Below are positions 27,100 through 35,512 of a stretch of DNA of 64,000 nt, piece after piece. Each line of letters starts with the position of its first letter. Positions within the stretch are counted from its first letter, which is position 1. Both the position numbers and the translations under genes were made by a program. Origin of the DNA: Lentzea sp033794685. GTDB taxonomy: Bacteria; Actinomycetota; Actinomycetes; Mycobacteriales; Pseudonocardiaceae. The notes beneath the pieces were generated by a model that saw only the letters and a program-made list of their open reading frames with translations, did not search any database and had not been told where the DNA came from. The stretch lies in the NCBI GenBank assembly GCA_033794685.1, contig JARAYZ010000002.1; one strand, given 5' to 3'.

Positions 27100-28134
27100 G
27101 TGCGCATGCGCACCTTGGGTGGCACCGGCATCCAGGTCAGCCCGTTCTGCCTGGGCACCATGAAGTTCGGTCCCCACGGCAACCCCGACCCCGACGACTG
27201 CGTCCGGATCATCCACCGGGCACTCGACGCGGGCATCAACTTCGTCGACACGGCCGACGTCTACGGCGGCGACGGCGAGACCGAGCGGATCGTCGGCAAG
27301 GCGTTGCGCGGCAGGCGCGACGACGTGGTCCTGGCCACGAAGTTCAACGGCCCCATGGGAACCGATCCCAACCGGCAGGGCAACTCGCGCCGGTGGATCA
27401 TGACCGCCGTCGAGGACTCCCTGCGCCGCCTGGGGGTGGACCACCTCGACCTCTACCAGGTGCACCACGCCGACCACCGCACCGACGCGGAGGAGACCCT
27501 GTCCGCCCTCACCGACCTGCTGCGGGCCGGCAAGGTGCGGGTGATCGGCACGTCCGGCCTCCCCGCCGCCCAGATCGTCGAGGCGCAGTGGCTCGCCGAA
27601 CGCCGTGGTCTCGCTCGACTCCGGACCGAGCAACCGCACTACTCGATCCTCAACCGCGGCGCCGAACGCGACGTCCTGCCCACCTGCGAGCGGTACGGGC
27701 TGGGCGTGCTGACCTGGAGCCCGCTGGCCGCCGGCCTGCTCACCGGCCGCTTCCGGCCCGGCGGCGAACCGGTCTCGGCCGGCAGCCTGCACTGGCTCCC
27801 CCGGCACATGACCGACGAGCGCAAACACGCCGCGGTGGAGCAGCTCCTGCCGATCGCCGCGGACGCCGGCCTGTCCCTGACCCACATCGCGGTGGCGTTC
27901 GTGGTGAGCCATCCCGGCGTCACGTCGGCGATCATAGGCCCCCGCACCCCGGCCCACCTCGACGACCTGCTCGCCGGTGCCGGCACCACGCTCACCGACG
28001 ACGTGCTCGACCGGATCGACGAGGTCGTACCGCCCGGCACCGACCTCGGGGCGGTCGACGTGGCTCCCGTACCGGACGCGCTCGCCCGGCCGGGTGCACG
28101 CCGTCGTGCTGTGGACGACCGCGCCGCCAGGTGA
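27100..28134 (+). CDS. Aldo/keto reductase
   Basis: 344 residues. The AKR tetrad is visible: Asp and Tyr in FVDTADVYGG, Lys in VLATKFN and His in YQVHHAD. The start RTLGGTGIQVSPFCLGTMKFG and the C-terminal AFVVSHPGVTSAIIGPRTPAHL (NADPH-binding region) are typical of the YajO/Tas-like group. It would reduce a carbonyl with NADPH. The GTG at 27100 has AAAGG upstream; an in-frame ATG two codons later is an equal option. It converges on the HIT gene with 6 bp between stops. Confidence 0.95.
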   Translation: MRMRTLGGTGIQVSPFCLGTMKFGPHGNPDPDDCVRIIHRALDAGINFVDTADVYGGDGETERIVGKALRGRRDDVVLATKFNGPMGTDPNRQGNSRRWIMTAVEDSLRRLGVDHLDLYQVHHADHRTDAEETLSALTDLLRAGKVRVIGTSGLPAAQIVEAQWLAERRGLARLRTEQPHYSILNRGAERDVLPTCERYGLGVLTWSPLAAGLLTGRFRPGGEPVSAGSLHWLPRHMTDERKHAAVEQLLPIAADAGLSLTHIAVAFVVSHPGVTSAIIGPRTPAHLDDLLAGAGTTLTDDVLDRIDEVVPPGTDLGAVDVAPVPDALARPGARRRAVDDRAAR

Positions 28135-28140
28135 CTCACG

Positions 28141-28577
28141 TCAGAGGGCGGCGAGACCTTGGCGCACGAGGCGCGCCTCCTCGTCGAGCAGATGGCGGGC
28201 ACGGGTGGTCCAGTCCGCGTCGATGCGGAACGTGTCGCCGCCGAAACGCGGGAACACGTGCAGGTGGAAGTGGAAGATCTCCTGGAAAGCGGCTCCCCGT
28301 CGGCGAGGAACATGTTGACGCCTTCGCAGCGCAGTCCGGACCGGCGCAGGGCGCGACCCAGGCGGTGGCCGATCCTCCAGACGTGCGTGCTCGTCTCCTC
28401 GTCCAGGTCCTCGAGCCCGACGGCGTGCAGCCTGGGCACGACCAGGACGTGACCAGGCGTCACCGCACCGAGGTCCATGAAAGCGACGACCCGGTCGTCC
28501 GCGTGCACGACGCTCGCTTCAGCCTCTCCCGCGACGATGGCGCAGAAGACGCAGTCGTTCTGCTTCTGGTCGATCAT
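28141..28577 (-). pseudogene. HIT-family hydrolase with a frameshift before the catalytic triad
   Basis: Starts normally: DCVFCAIVAGEAEASVVHADD, AFMDLGAVTPGHVLVVPRLHA and GVNMFLADGE are classic HIT-protein segments. Near 28291-28297 the frame breaks. One base short, the next frame continues AAFQEIFHFHLHVFPRF, which holds the HxHxHxx nucleotide-hydrolase motif, and runs to a stop at 28141. The total length (437 bp) is not a multiple of three, fitting loss of one base. As read, the product would lack all catalytic His residues and continue into an antisense frame of the aldo/keto reductase gene. It is either a recent pseudogene or a base-call error. Confidence 0.85.
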
Positions 28578-28604
28578 GGCCCAAGCGTTGCATATCGGGG
28601 AAGC

Positions 28605-28635
28605 GAGGCCCGGGTCCACAGAGGACCCGGGCCTC
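28605..28635 (-). terminator. Terminator after the snapalysin gene
   Basis: Perfect 13-bp arms (GAGGCCCGGGTCC and its complement) around the loop ACAGA, starting 12 bp after the snapalysin stop. It separates that gene from the HIT gene on the same strand. Confidence 0.75.
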
Positions 28636-28647
28636 GCCCGTGCGCGC

Positions 28648-29208
28648 TCAGGAGTGGACGGAGACCTGCTCGTAGATCACCTTCCACTCGTAGGTGCCGG
28701 CGAACCCGTTGGCCCACAAGGAGTTCACCCGGGCCGCCTCGGTGGCGTTCGGCGAGGCGACGGTGCACGACGTGCCCGGACCGCCGCCCGACATCAGTTC
28801 CGAGCACGGGCCGCTGTAGTGGTCGGGCAGGCCGAGGGCGTGCCCGGTCTCGTGGGCGGTGATGCGGGTGACGTAGTACTGCCGCGCCTGCGTGTAGTCG
28901 ATGAAGATGGTGCCGCGGCCGTGGCCGTTGGTGGAGGCGTACGAACCACGCGGGTCGTTGCCCTCGCGGTAGCGCAGGGTCGCCGCGCTGCGGTTCTCCA
29001 CCAGCTTCACGTTGCTCACCCGCGCGTTCCAGTTCGCCGCGCCCTGCCTGATGGCGCTCGCGAACGTGGGTGCGCTGCTGGTGTCGTAGTAGACGGTGAC
29101 CGCCGCCGCGGTGATCGGGGTCTCGGCGGCTGCCGCCTGGCCGGTCAGGGGTGCGACGACGGTCGTGGCCGCGGCGAGCGCGACGGACAGGACGAATTTC
29201 CTGAACAT
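28648..29208 (-). CDS. Snapalysin-type zinc metalloprotease (peptidase M7), secreted
   Basis: 186 residues. A Sec signal peptide (MFRKFVLSVALAAATTVVAP, cleavage near GQAAAAE) is followed by a mature domain beginning TVYYDTSSAPTFASAI. The zinc site is ITAHETGHALGLPDHYSGPCSELMSGG: HExxHxxGLPD with the third ligand Asp of the snapalysin family and the Met-turn M after it. A GAGGAGAA ribosome site precedes the ATG at 29208. The family is found in Streptomyces and relatives as small extracellular milk-hydrolysing proteases. It is monocistronic, with its own terminator. Confidence 0.93.
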   Translation of the reverse strand: MFRKFVLSVALAAATTVVAPLTGQAAAAETPITAAAVTVYYDTSSAPTFASAIRQGAANWNARVSNVKLVENRSAATLRYREGNDPRGSYASTNGHGRGTIFIDYTQARQYYVTRITAHETGHALGLPDHYSGPCSELMSGGGPGTSCTVASPNATEAARVNSLWANGFAGTYEWKVIYEQVSVHS

Positions 29209-29578
29209 GGGTTCTCCTCGCTTGCAGGGTGCGAAGAATGGAACCTCGGGGCTCCGCCACCCAACGTAAGGAAAGTCGTCGTTGCCACTCGCCCGCCATT
29301 GGCGTGACGCGGATCGGCGCTCTTGACGGTTGACTTCGCCCGTCATCCGGACGAATGCGGTGAAAGTCCGGGAAAGGGGGCGAATGGTCGTCACGGTGCG
29401 TCAGACCTGCGATCTCGGCAATCCGAGAAATTCGATCTCGTACCCGCTTCTCGCCCCCAGGACGAGAAGCGGGTCACCACGAACCGATCACGGGATTCGA
29501 GAGATCATCACAATCGTCGCCGCGCGAAGAACATCATCATTCACCGCCGCGACAGGTTCACCTTCGGCCGAGCCGCGG
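29209..29578. other. Intergenic region (370 bp) upstream of snapalysin
   Basis: Holds the terminator of the sigma/anti-sigma operon (29442-29474) and the snapalysin promoter. TACGTT on the minus strand (29267-29262) is a possible -10, but no matching -35 was found. No open reading frame here looks like a protein. Confidence 0.4.
29442..29474 (-). terminator. Terminator of the sigma/anti-sigma operon
   Basis: Perfect 12-bp arms (ACCCGCTTCTCG and CGAGAAGCGGGT) with a 9-nt loop, about 105 bp past the stop of the membrane-anchored partner gene. Confidence 0.65.
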
Positions 29579-30640
29579 TCACTGCGGCAGGACGAGCCGG
29601 TTCGCGATGTCGTACAGGTCGGCCTGGGGTACCCGGCCGGCGATCGCGATCGGAGCTCCGCCGAGCGCGTTCAGGACCCACAACCGGTGGTAGCCGTTGT
29701 CGTCGGTGTAGCGCGTCTCGTGGCCCTGCACGGGGTGTCCCGGTGTGCCGGTCGGCGCGCCGACGACAGCGCTGGTGACGTTGACCGTCGGCTGGACGGT
29801 GCACGTGCCCAGCGAGTAGCCCGTGGTGATTCCCGGCGAGGCCGGGGACCGGTCCACTCCCTGCTGGACGTTGAAGGCGCAGATCCGCATCCCGTCGGGC
29901 AGGTCGCGCAGGCCGTACGCCGGGGTGACGGTCGTCGTGCCCGGGAACTGGATGTTCTCCGCGATCCGGCGGCCGGCCTCGACGAGTTGCTGCGCGGGCG
30001 CGGTGCTGCCCTGCGCGGCGGACACGTGCACGTACATCGAACCGCCGTCGGGGTGCGCCACGTACAGCTCGTACCCGGCCGGGCCGGTGGGCACCGCGCT
30101 CTCGACGGCGCGCTGACCCTTGATCGTCACGGGCGCGCCCGGACCCGACTTGAACGTCGCCTCGTCCACCTGCACCATCCGGAACTGCTGGACGCCGACC
30201 TCCAGGACCTGGCCGCCGGCCGTGACGGTCAGCATGTACTCACCGCCGTACAGGGGCGCGTCCGTGTTGGCCGCGCTGGACCCGACGTTGATCCGCTGCG
30301 CCCGGTAGGCGACCGTGCCCGGCGGGAGCCAGCCGAGGGAATAGGGCATCTGCAGCCCCGGCGGGGCCTGGCTGGCGGGGGCCGGGGTCTGGCTGCCCTG
30401 AGATTCGCCGGCGGTGGCGATCGTCCGGGACTGTTCCACGGGGTCCGGCCGGTTCAGCACCACGGCGGTGACCGCGCCGAGGGTCAGCACGGTCGCCCCG
30501 GCGGCGACCGCCAGCGGCCGGCTCAGCCCGGAGCGCCTGCTGTCGATGCGTCGGCGCGCCGCGGCGAGAACCGCGTCGCTGTCGGGCGCGCCGGGTTCAC
30601 GCGCCGTGAAGGTGTCCTTGATCAGGTTCTCGATGTTCAT
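29579..30640 (-). CDS. Membrane-anchored partner (putative anti-sigma factor) of SigE-family sigma
   Basis: 353 residues. A cytoplasmic N-terminus (IENLIKDTFTAREPGAPDSDAVLAAARRR) precedes one TM helix at about 46-65 (LAVAAGATVLTLGAVTAVVL). The extracytoplasmic domain of about 285 residues starts with a Pro/Ala/Gln-rich linker and then has beta-rich sequence such as QVLEVGVQQFRMV and GYELYVAHPDGGSMYVHV. No zinc-binding HxxxCxxC motif is present, so it is not a ZAS anti-sigma. The start ATG shares one base with the sigma stop (TGATG). Co-expression with the sigma gene supports a regulatory partner; the anti-sigma role itself is inference. Confidence 0.75.
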   Translation of the reverse strand: MNIENLIKDTFTAREPGAPDSDAVLAAARRRIDSRRSGLSRPLAVAAGATVLTLGAVTAVVLNRPDPVEQSRTIATAGESQGSQTPAPASQAPPGLQMPYSLGWLPPGTVAYRAQRINVGSSAANTDAPLYGGEYMLTVTAGGQVLEVGVQQFRMVQVDEATFKSGPGAPVTIKGQRAVESAVPTGPAGYELYVAHPDGGSMYVHVSAAQGSTAPAQQLVEAGRRIAENIQFPGTTTVTPAYGLRDLPDGMRICAFNVQQGVDRSPASPGITTGYSLGTCTVQPTVNVTSAVVGAPTGTPGHPVQGHETRYTDDNGYHRLWVLNALGGAPIAIAGRVPQADLYDIANRLVLPQ

Positions 30641-31140
30641 CACGTCTCCCTGGCTTCCGCCATCTGCTCGATGGCCAAGCCGTTTCGCAGTGCGGCCAAT
30701 GCCTTGTGGGCGTGTGCGCGGACGGTGGCCTGGGCGCAGCCGAGCAGCCCGGCGATCTCGGCGTCGGGCAGCTGCTCGTAGTACCGCAGCACCACCACGG
30801 CCCGCTGGCGCTTGGGCAGCCGCGCCAGGCGCTGCCACATGTCCTCGCGCGCGGCGTGGTCCGACGCGAAATCGTCCGCCCGTGCCTCGTCGGGGAGGTC
30901 ACCCGACGTGATCACACGCGCGGACCAGCTATGTCGCCAGGACAGGTAGCCGTTGGTCACCATCCGCAGCACATATCGCTCCGGGTGATCCGTGCCGCTG
31001 ATCCGGGACCAGTGCCGGTACATCTTGACCAGCACGTCCTGCACCAGATCAGCCGCCTGCTCCCGCTCGCCGGTGAGCATCGTCGCGTACCGCAGCAACC
31101 TCGGTAGTTGCGCTCGGGCGAAGTCGTCGTAGTCAGCCAT
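30640..31140 (-). CDS. RNA polymerase sigma factor, SigE/ECF family
   Basis: 166 residues. Region 2 is FARAQLPRLLRYATMLTGEREQAADLVQDVLVKMYRHW, followed by ISGTDHPERYVLRMVTNGYLSWRH. Region 4 is LPKRQRAVVVLRYYEQLPDAEIAGLLGCAQATVRAHAHKALAAL. This is the actinobacterial SigE-type ECF group. The ATG at 31140 is chosen; a GTG lies one codon upstream. It is followed directly by the membrane partner gene. Its targets may include the divergent subtilase 120 bp away, which is inference only. Confidence 0.93.
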   Translation of the reverse strand: MADYDDFARAQLPRLLRYATMLTGEREQAADLVQDVLVKMYRHWSRISGTDHPERYVLRMVTNGYLSWRHSWSARVITSGDLPDEARADDFASDHAAREDMWQRLARLPKRQRAVVVLRYYEQLPDAEIAGLLGCAQATVRAHAHKALAALRNGLAIEQMAEARET

Positions 31141-31263
31141 CACCCTTGAAGACTCGCGTCGACGGCGTTCCGTTTACCCGGCTTCCCGAATAAACAGATT
31201 GATCCACTCGACGAGTCATAGGGGCAGGGGAAAAACACCAGCCGACCTCACAAGGGGCGATCT

Positions 31264-34200
31264 GTGCACAAACGCGGTTTCATCCATGCGGCGGTCCTCG
31301 CCGTGGTGGCCGGCAGCGTGGCCGTCTTACCGGCGGCGGCGCTGCAACCCACCACACCGGCACCCGCCGAGGAACCCAGAACGGTCACGCTGATCACCGG
31401 CGACAAGGTGACCGTGACCAGGAAGGACGGCTCCTGGGACGCGACGATCCAGCCGGCCGCCCGGCTCGGGCCGGTGCGGTTCCTGAAGTCGGTCAGCGCC
31501 AAGGGCGTCACGGTGATCCCGTCGGTCGCCGAGCCGTTGATCCGGGCGGGCACGCTGGATCGCAAGCTGTTCGACGTGACCGGCCTGATCGAGCTGGGCT
31601 ACGACGACGCTCGCACGTCCGAGATCCCGCTTCTGGTCGAGTCCTCGGGCGCCGGGGCGCTCGGCAGGATCACCCGTGAACTGCCGTCGGTCCGGCTCTC
31701 CGCGGTGGCCACGCCGAAGGACAAGGCCGCGGAACTGTTCGGCAAGGCCGACGTCGGCAAGATCTGGCTCAACGGCAAGGTCCATCCGTCACTGGACGTG
31801 AGCGTGCCGCAGGTCGGTGCGCCGGCCGCCTGGCAGGCCGGGCACACCGGCGCGGGCGCGACCGTCGCGGTCCTCGACACCGGGTACGACCCGAAACACC
31901 CCGACCTGGCCGGGATCGTGAAGGGCGAGAAGGACTTCACCGGGGAAGGCATCGTCGACACCGAGGGGCACGGCACGCACGTGGCCTCGACCGTCGCCGG
32001 CCGTGGCGCCCGGTACACCGGCGTCGCCCGGGGCGCGGACCTGCTGATCGGCAAGGTCTGCCAGGCGGGCGGCTGCCCGTTCGACGCGATCCTCGCGGGC
32101 ATGCAGTGGGCCGCGGACAGCGGTGCCAAGGTCGTGAACATGAGTCTCGGCGGCGGGTCCGGTGACGGCGTCAGCGACCCGCTGGAGATCGCGGTCAACC
32201 GGCTCTCGGCGCAGAAGGGCACGTTGTTCGTGGTCGCGGCCGGCAACTACGGCCAGAACACGCCGGTCGCGAGCCCTGCGTCCGCGGATGCCGCGCTGGC
32301 CGTGGCCAGTGTGAGCAAGCAGGACGGGTACAGCAGGTTCTCGCAGCCAGGACCGCGGTTCAAGGACTACGCCGTCAAACCGGACATCTCCGCACCCGGT
32401 GAGGACATCGTGGCCGCACGGGCCGCGGGCACGCTCGCCGACCGCGCCGTCGACGAGCACTACGCGCGGCTGACCGGAACCTCCATGGCGACGCCGCACG
32501 TGGCCGGTGCCGCGGCGATCCTGGCCGCGCAGCACCCGGAGTGGACCGGCCGGCAGATCAAGGCGGCGTTGATGGGCAGCGCGACCCCGATCGACGCCAC
32601 GATCTACCAGCAGGGCTCGGGCCGGCTCGACGCAGGCCGCGCGTCCCGGCAGACGATCATCCCCAGCGAGGGGAGCCTGAGCCTCGGTTTCGTGCGGTGG
32701 CCGCACAACCACCTCGCGCTGACCAAGCAGATCACGTACCGCAACACCGGCAGCGCACCGGTCTCGCTGCGGCTGAGCCTGGACGTCCCGGCGTTCCGGA
32801 CGAACGTCGACCAGGTCGTGGTGCCCGCCCACGGCGAGGCCGCGGTGACGGTCACCTTCGACCAGTCCGCCGCGCAGATCGGTGTCCACGGAGGCAGGCT
32901 GGTCGCCCGGAGCGACACCGGTGACACGGTGATCCAGACGCCGGTCGGCGCGTACAAGGAACCGGAGAGCTACGACCTGACGGTGAAGCTCATCGACCAG
33001 AACGGCGCCGCGCCGGCCGACGGTCTGCTGGCGAACGCGATGTGGGTCCCGCTGGGCACCGGCCAGGACGATTTCGACCTGTTGGGGAACAACAGCACCG
33101 TGCGGCTGCCTGCGGGACGCTACGCCGTGCTGGGCACGATCCAGACCGCGGTGCCCGGTCAGCCCCTGCCGGCGAGCACCAGGGTGGCCGACCCGGAGGT
33201 CGACCTGCGCAAGGACACCACGGTCACGCTGGACGCCAGAAACGGCAAGAAGGTCACCGTGCAGGCCGACGAGAAGGAGGCCCGCCCGATCTCCTGGACG
33301 AACGGGATGGTCGTCGACACCGGAGCACGTGGCGTGGGCTACTACAGCATGTCGGACTACAACGACTACACCGCGCCCACCACCAAGCACACCAAGGAGT
33401 TCCGGTACTTCGACCGGATGAAGCTCGAACGGCCACAGGTCCGGCTGAAGGTCGACAGTCCCGAGTCGTTCGAGATCCCGGTGGAGTGGGTATTCGGCTC
33501 ACCGCGGACGACCGGCACCCGCGCGCTGTCCGTTGTGGACGTCGGGCACGCCACCCCCGGCGAGATCGCAGCAGCCGACCTCAAGGGCAAACTCGCGGTG
33601 TTCACCCTGAGCGGTGGTGAAGGCCTCGAGTTCAGCCCGCGAGTCCGTGCGATCGCCGAGGCCGGCGCGAACTCCGTGCTGTTCCACTTCTCCGGCAGCC
33701 CCGTGCGCGTGATGGAGGCGCCGCCACTCCCCTTGACAGCCACGTTCAGCCCCGATGGCGCTCGGCTCGCGAAGTTGCCGAACGCGTCCGTGACGTTGAC
33801 CGGCCTGCCCGCGAGCCCGTACCGGTACGAACTCGTGTTCCCCAGCTACGGAGATGTTCCGGCGAACGTGACCTACCGGCCGCGCAACAGCGACCTGGCC
33901 ACCGTGAAGACGACCTACCGAGCGCCGGCGGACGGTGAGGGCTACGCGGCGATGTTCGCCACCGACGGGAAGTACGAACTGGAGGGCGCGCTCGAATCGA
34001 CGCTGACCCCTCTTCCCCAGGAGCGGACCGAGTACTACTCCCCCGCCACCTGGACGAACTCCGTGAGCGTGTCGACAGGCGGTTCCTCGCAGAACTACCA
34101 GGCCGCCAAGCGAACCTTCAAGGCCGGCGACAAGGCCACTGTGCACTGGGGCAAGGCCGTGATCGGGCCCGGTGTCACCGGGTCGCCGGGCTTCTTCTCG

Positions 34201-34824
34201 CCCGAACCGCACCTGGCGTACCGCGCGGGCGAGAAGATCAACGCCCGCCTGCCGCTGTTCTCGGACTCGGCCGGCCACTCCGGGTTCCCCGGTTCCGGTG
34301 ACACCGGCGACACCGTGCTCCACATGGACGGCAAGGAGATCGCCCGCAGCGGCCGACCCGGCACGGGGCAGTTCACGGTGCCCGCGGGCGCGGCGCGCTA
34401 CCGGCTCACCACCGAGGCGAGCCGGAACACCCCGGGATGGCCGCTGTCCACCAAGGTCAGCGCCGAATGGGGCTTCCGATCCGAGCACACGACCGCCGCG
34501 ACCCCACTTCCGTTGCTGTCGATCGGTTTCGACCCCGAACTCGACCTGACGAACCGCGCGCCCCGCAACGCGGTGTTCTCGGTGCCGTTGCGCGTCGACC
34601 GGCAGCCGGGCGCACCGGGCGGCAAGGCCGCGCCGAAGCAGGTCGAGGTGTCCTGCGACGACGGGCAGACCTGGCAGCGGGTGCCGGTGCTGCGGGTGAA
34701 CGACACCTGGTCCGCGGTCATCCGGAACCCGGCGTCCGGGTTCGTGTCGCTGCGTGCGAGCGCTGCGGACGAGGCCGGCAACACGGTGACCCAGACGGTC
34801 ATCAGGGCGTATCAGGTGAACTGA
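31264..34824 (+). CDS. Large secreted subtilisin-like serine protease (S8)
   Basis: 1186 residues. A signal peptide (MHKRGFIHAAVLAVVAGSVA, cleavage near AAALQ) and a propeptide of about 150 residues lead to the catalytic domain. The catalytic triad is Asp 205 (VAVLDTGYD), His 236 (GHGTHVAS) and Ser 407 (GTSMATPHVAG), with the oxyanion Asn in VVAAGNYGQN. After the catalytic domain come about 700 residues of beta-rich accessory modules, including a segment near 730-860 (LKGKLAVFTLSGGEG...AEAGANSVLFH) that resembles a protease-associated domain. AAGGGG precedes the GTG. It ends 4 bp before the convergent ABC ATPase stop. Confidence 0.93.
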   Translation: MHKRGFIHAAVLAVVAGSVAVLPAAALQPTTPAPAEEPRTVTLITGDKVTVTRKDGSWDATIQPAARLGPVRFLKSVSAKGVTVIPSVAEPLIRAGTLDRKLFDVTGLIELGYDDARTSEIPLLVESSGAGALGRITRELPSVRLSAVATPKDKAAELFGKADVGKIWLNGKVHPSLDVSVPQVGAPAAWQAGHTGAGATVAVLDTGYDPKHPDLAGIVKGEKDFTGEGIVDTEGHGTHVASTVAGRGARYTGVARGADLLIGKVCQAGGCPFDAILAGMQWAADSGAKVVNMSLGGGSGDGVSDPLEIAVNRLSAQKGTLFVVAAGNYGQNTPVASPASADAALAVASVSKQDGYSRFSQPGPRFKDYAVKPDISAPGEDIVAARAAGTLADRAVDEHYARLTGTSMATPHVAGAAAILAAQHPEWTGRQIKAALMGSATPIDATIYQQGSGRLDAGRASRQTIIPSEGSLSLGFVRWPHNHLALTKQITYRNTGSAPVSLRLSLDVPAFRTNVDQVVVPAHGEAAVTVTFDQSAAQIGVHGGRLVARSDTGDTVIQTPVGAYKEPESYDLTVKLIDQNGAAPADGLLANAMWVPLGTGQDDFDLLGNNSTVRLPAGRYAVLGTIQTAVPGQPLPASTRVADPEVDLRKDTTVTLDARNGKKVTVQADEKEARPISWTNGMVVDTGARGVGYYSMSDYNDYTAPTTKHTKEFRYFDRMKLERPQVRLKVDSPESFEIPVEWVFGSPRTTGTRALSVVDVGHATPGEIAAADLKGKLAVFTLSGGEGLEFSPRVRAIAEAGANSVLFHFSGSPVRVMEAPPLPLTATFSPDGARLAKLPNASVTLTGLPASPYRYELVFPSYGDVPANVTYRPRNSDLATVKTTYRAPADGEGYAAMFATDGKYELEGALESTLTPLPQERTEYYSPATWTNSVSVSTGGSSQNYQAAKRTFKAGDKATVHWGKAVIGPGVTGSPGFFSPEPHLAYRAGEKINARLPLFSDSAGHSGFPGSGDTGDTVLHMDGKEIARSGRPGTGQFTVPAGAARYRLTTEASRNTPGWPLSTKVSAEWGFRSEHTTAATPLPLLSIGFDPELDLTNRAPRNAVFSVPLRVDRQPGAPGGKAAPKQVEVSCDDGQTWQRVPVLRVNDTWSAVIRNPASGFVSLRASAADEAGNTVTQTVIRAYQVN

Positions 34825-34828
34825 GCGC

Positions 34829-35512
34829 TCAGCCGGTGCGGTTGAGCACGCTCAACCGTCCATCGTGGACCTCGGCGATCTGGTCGGCCGCGGCGAGTTG
34901 TGCGCGGTCGTGCGTGACCAGCACGGTCGCCGTGGCCCGCTGGTGGGTGAGCCGGGTGATGAGCTCGACGACGGCGGCCCCGCGTTCGTGGTCCAGGGCG
35001 CTCGTGGGTTCGTCGACCAGCAGGACGGCGGGGGCGTTCATCAGGGCTCGGGCGATGTTCACCCGCTGGCGCTGGCCCCCGGAGAGCTGGTGCGGACGGC
35101 GGTTCGCCTGTGGTGCCAGGCCGACGGCGTCGAGCAGGTCCATCGCGCGTCCGCGTGCCGCCGCCGGGGAGCGGCCGTCGATACCGGCCATGACCTGGAG
35201 CTGTTCGACGGCGGTGAGGGCCGGGAGCAGGTTGGGCTGCTGGAAGACGATTCCGATCTTGCGGCGGCGTAGGTCGGCGAGTTCGCCGCGGGTCATGCCG
35301 GTGGTCGGGGTGCCGTCGACGACGACGGCACCCGCGTCGGGGGTGACGAGGGTGGCGGCGACGGCGAGCAGGCTGGACTTGCCGGAACCGGAAGGACCCA
35401 CCACGGTCGTCAGGCTGCCCCCGGGGACCTCCAGCGTCACCTGGTCCAGTGCGGTCAGGCGGGAGTCGCCGTCCGGGTAGGTGAGGGTGATGCCGGTCAG
35501 GACGAGGCTCAT
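34829..35512 (-). CDS. ABC transporter ATP-binding protein (MacB/LolD type)
   Basis: 227 residues. Walker A GPSGSGKSS, Q-loop VFQQPNLLPALTAVEQL, signature LSGGQRQRVNIARAL, Walker B AVLLVDEPTSALD and His switch in VLVTHDR are all present. The LNEP-like VFQQPNLLPALTAVEQ places it with FtsX-partnered ATPases that drive lipoprotein or peptide export without full transport cycles. The ATG at 35512 overlaps the permease stop (ATGA). A two-component pair lies divergently upstream of the permease and may regulate this exporter. Confidence 0.93.
   Translation of the reverse strand: MSLVLTGITLTYPDGDSRLTALDQVTLEVPGGSLTTVVGPSGSGKSSLLAVAATLVTPDAGAVVVDGTPTTGMTRGELADLRRRKIGIVFQQPNLLPALTAVEQLQVMAGIDGRSPAAARGRAMDLLDAVGLAPQANRRPHQLSGGQRQRVNIARALMNAPAVLLVDEPTSALDHERGAAVVELITRLTHQRATATVLVTHDRAQLAAADQIAEVHDGRLSVLNRTG
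34839..34858 (+). terminator. Hairpin after the subtilase, inside the ABC gene end
   Basis: Nine-bp arms (CGGTTGAGC / GCTCAACCG) with a 2-nt loop, 15 bp past the subtilase stop and within the last codons of the convergent ATPase gene. The two stop codons themselves sit in the palindrome TGAGCGCTCA (34822-34831). Confidence 0.4.
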
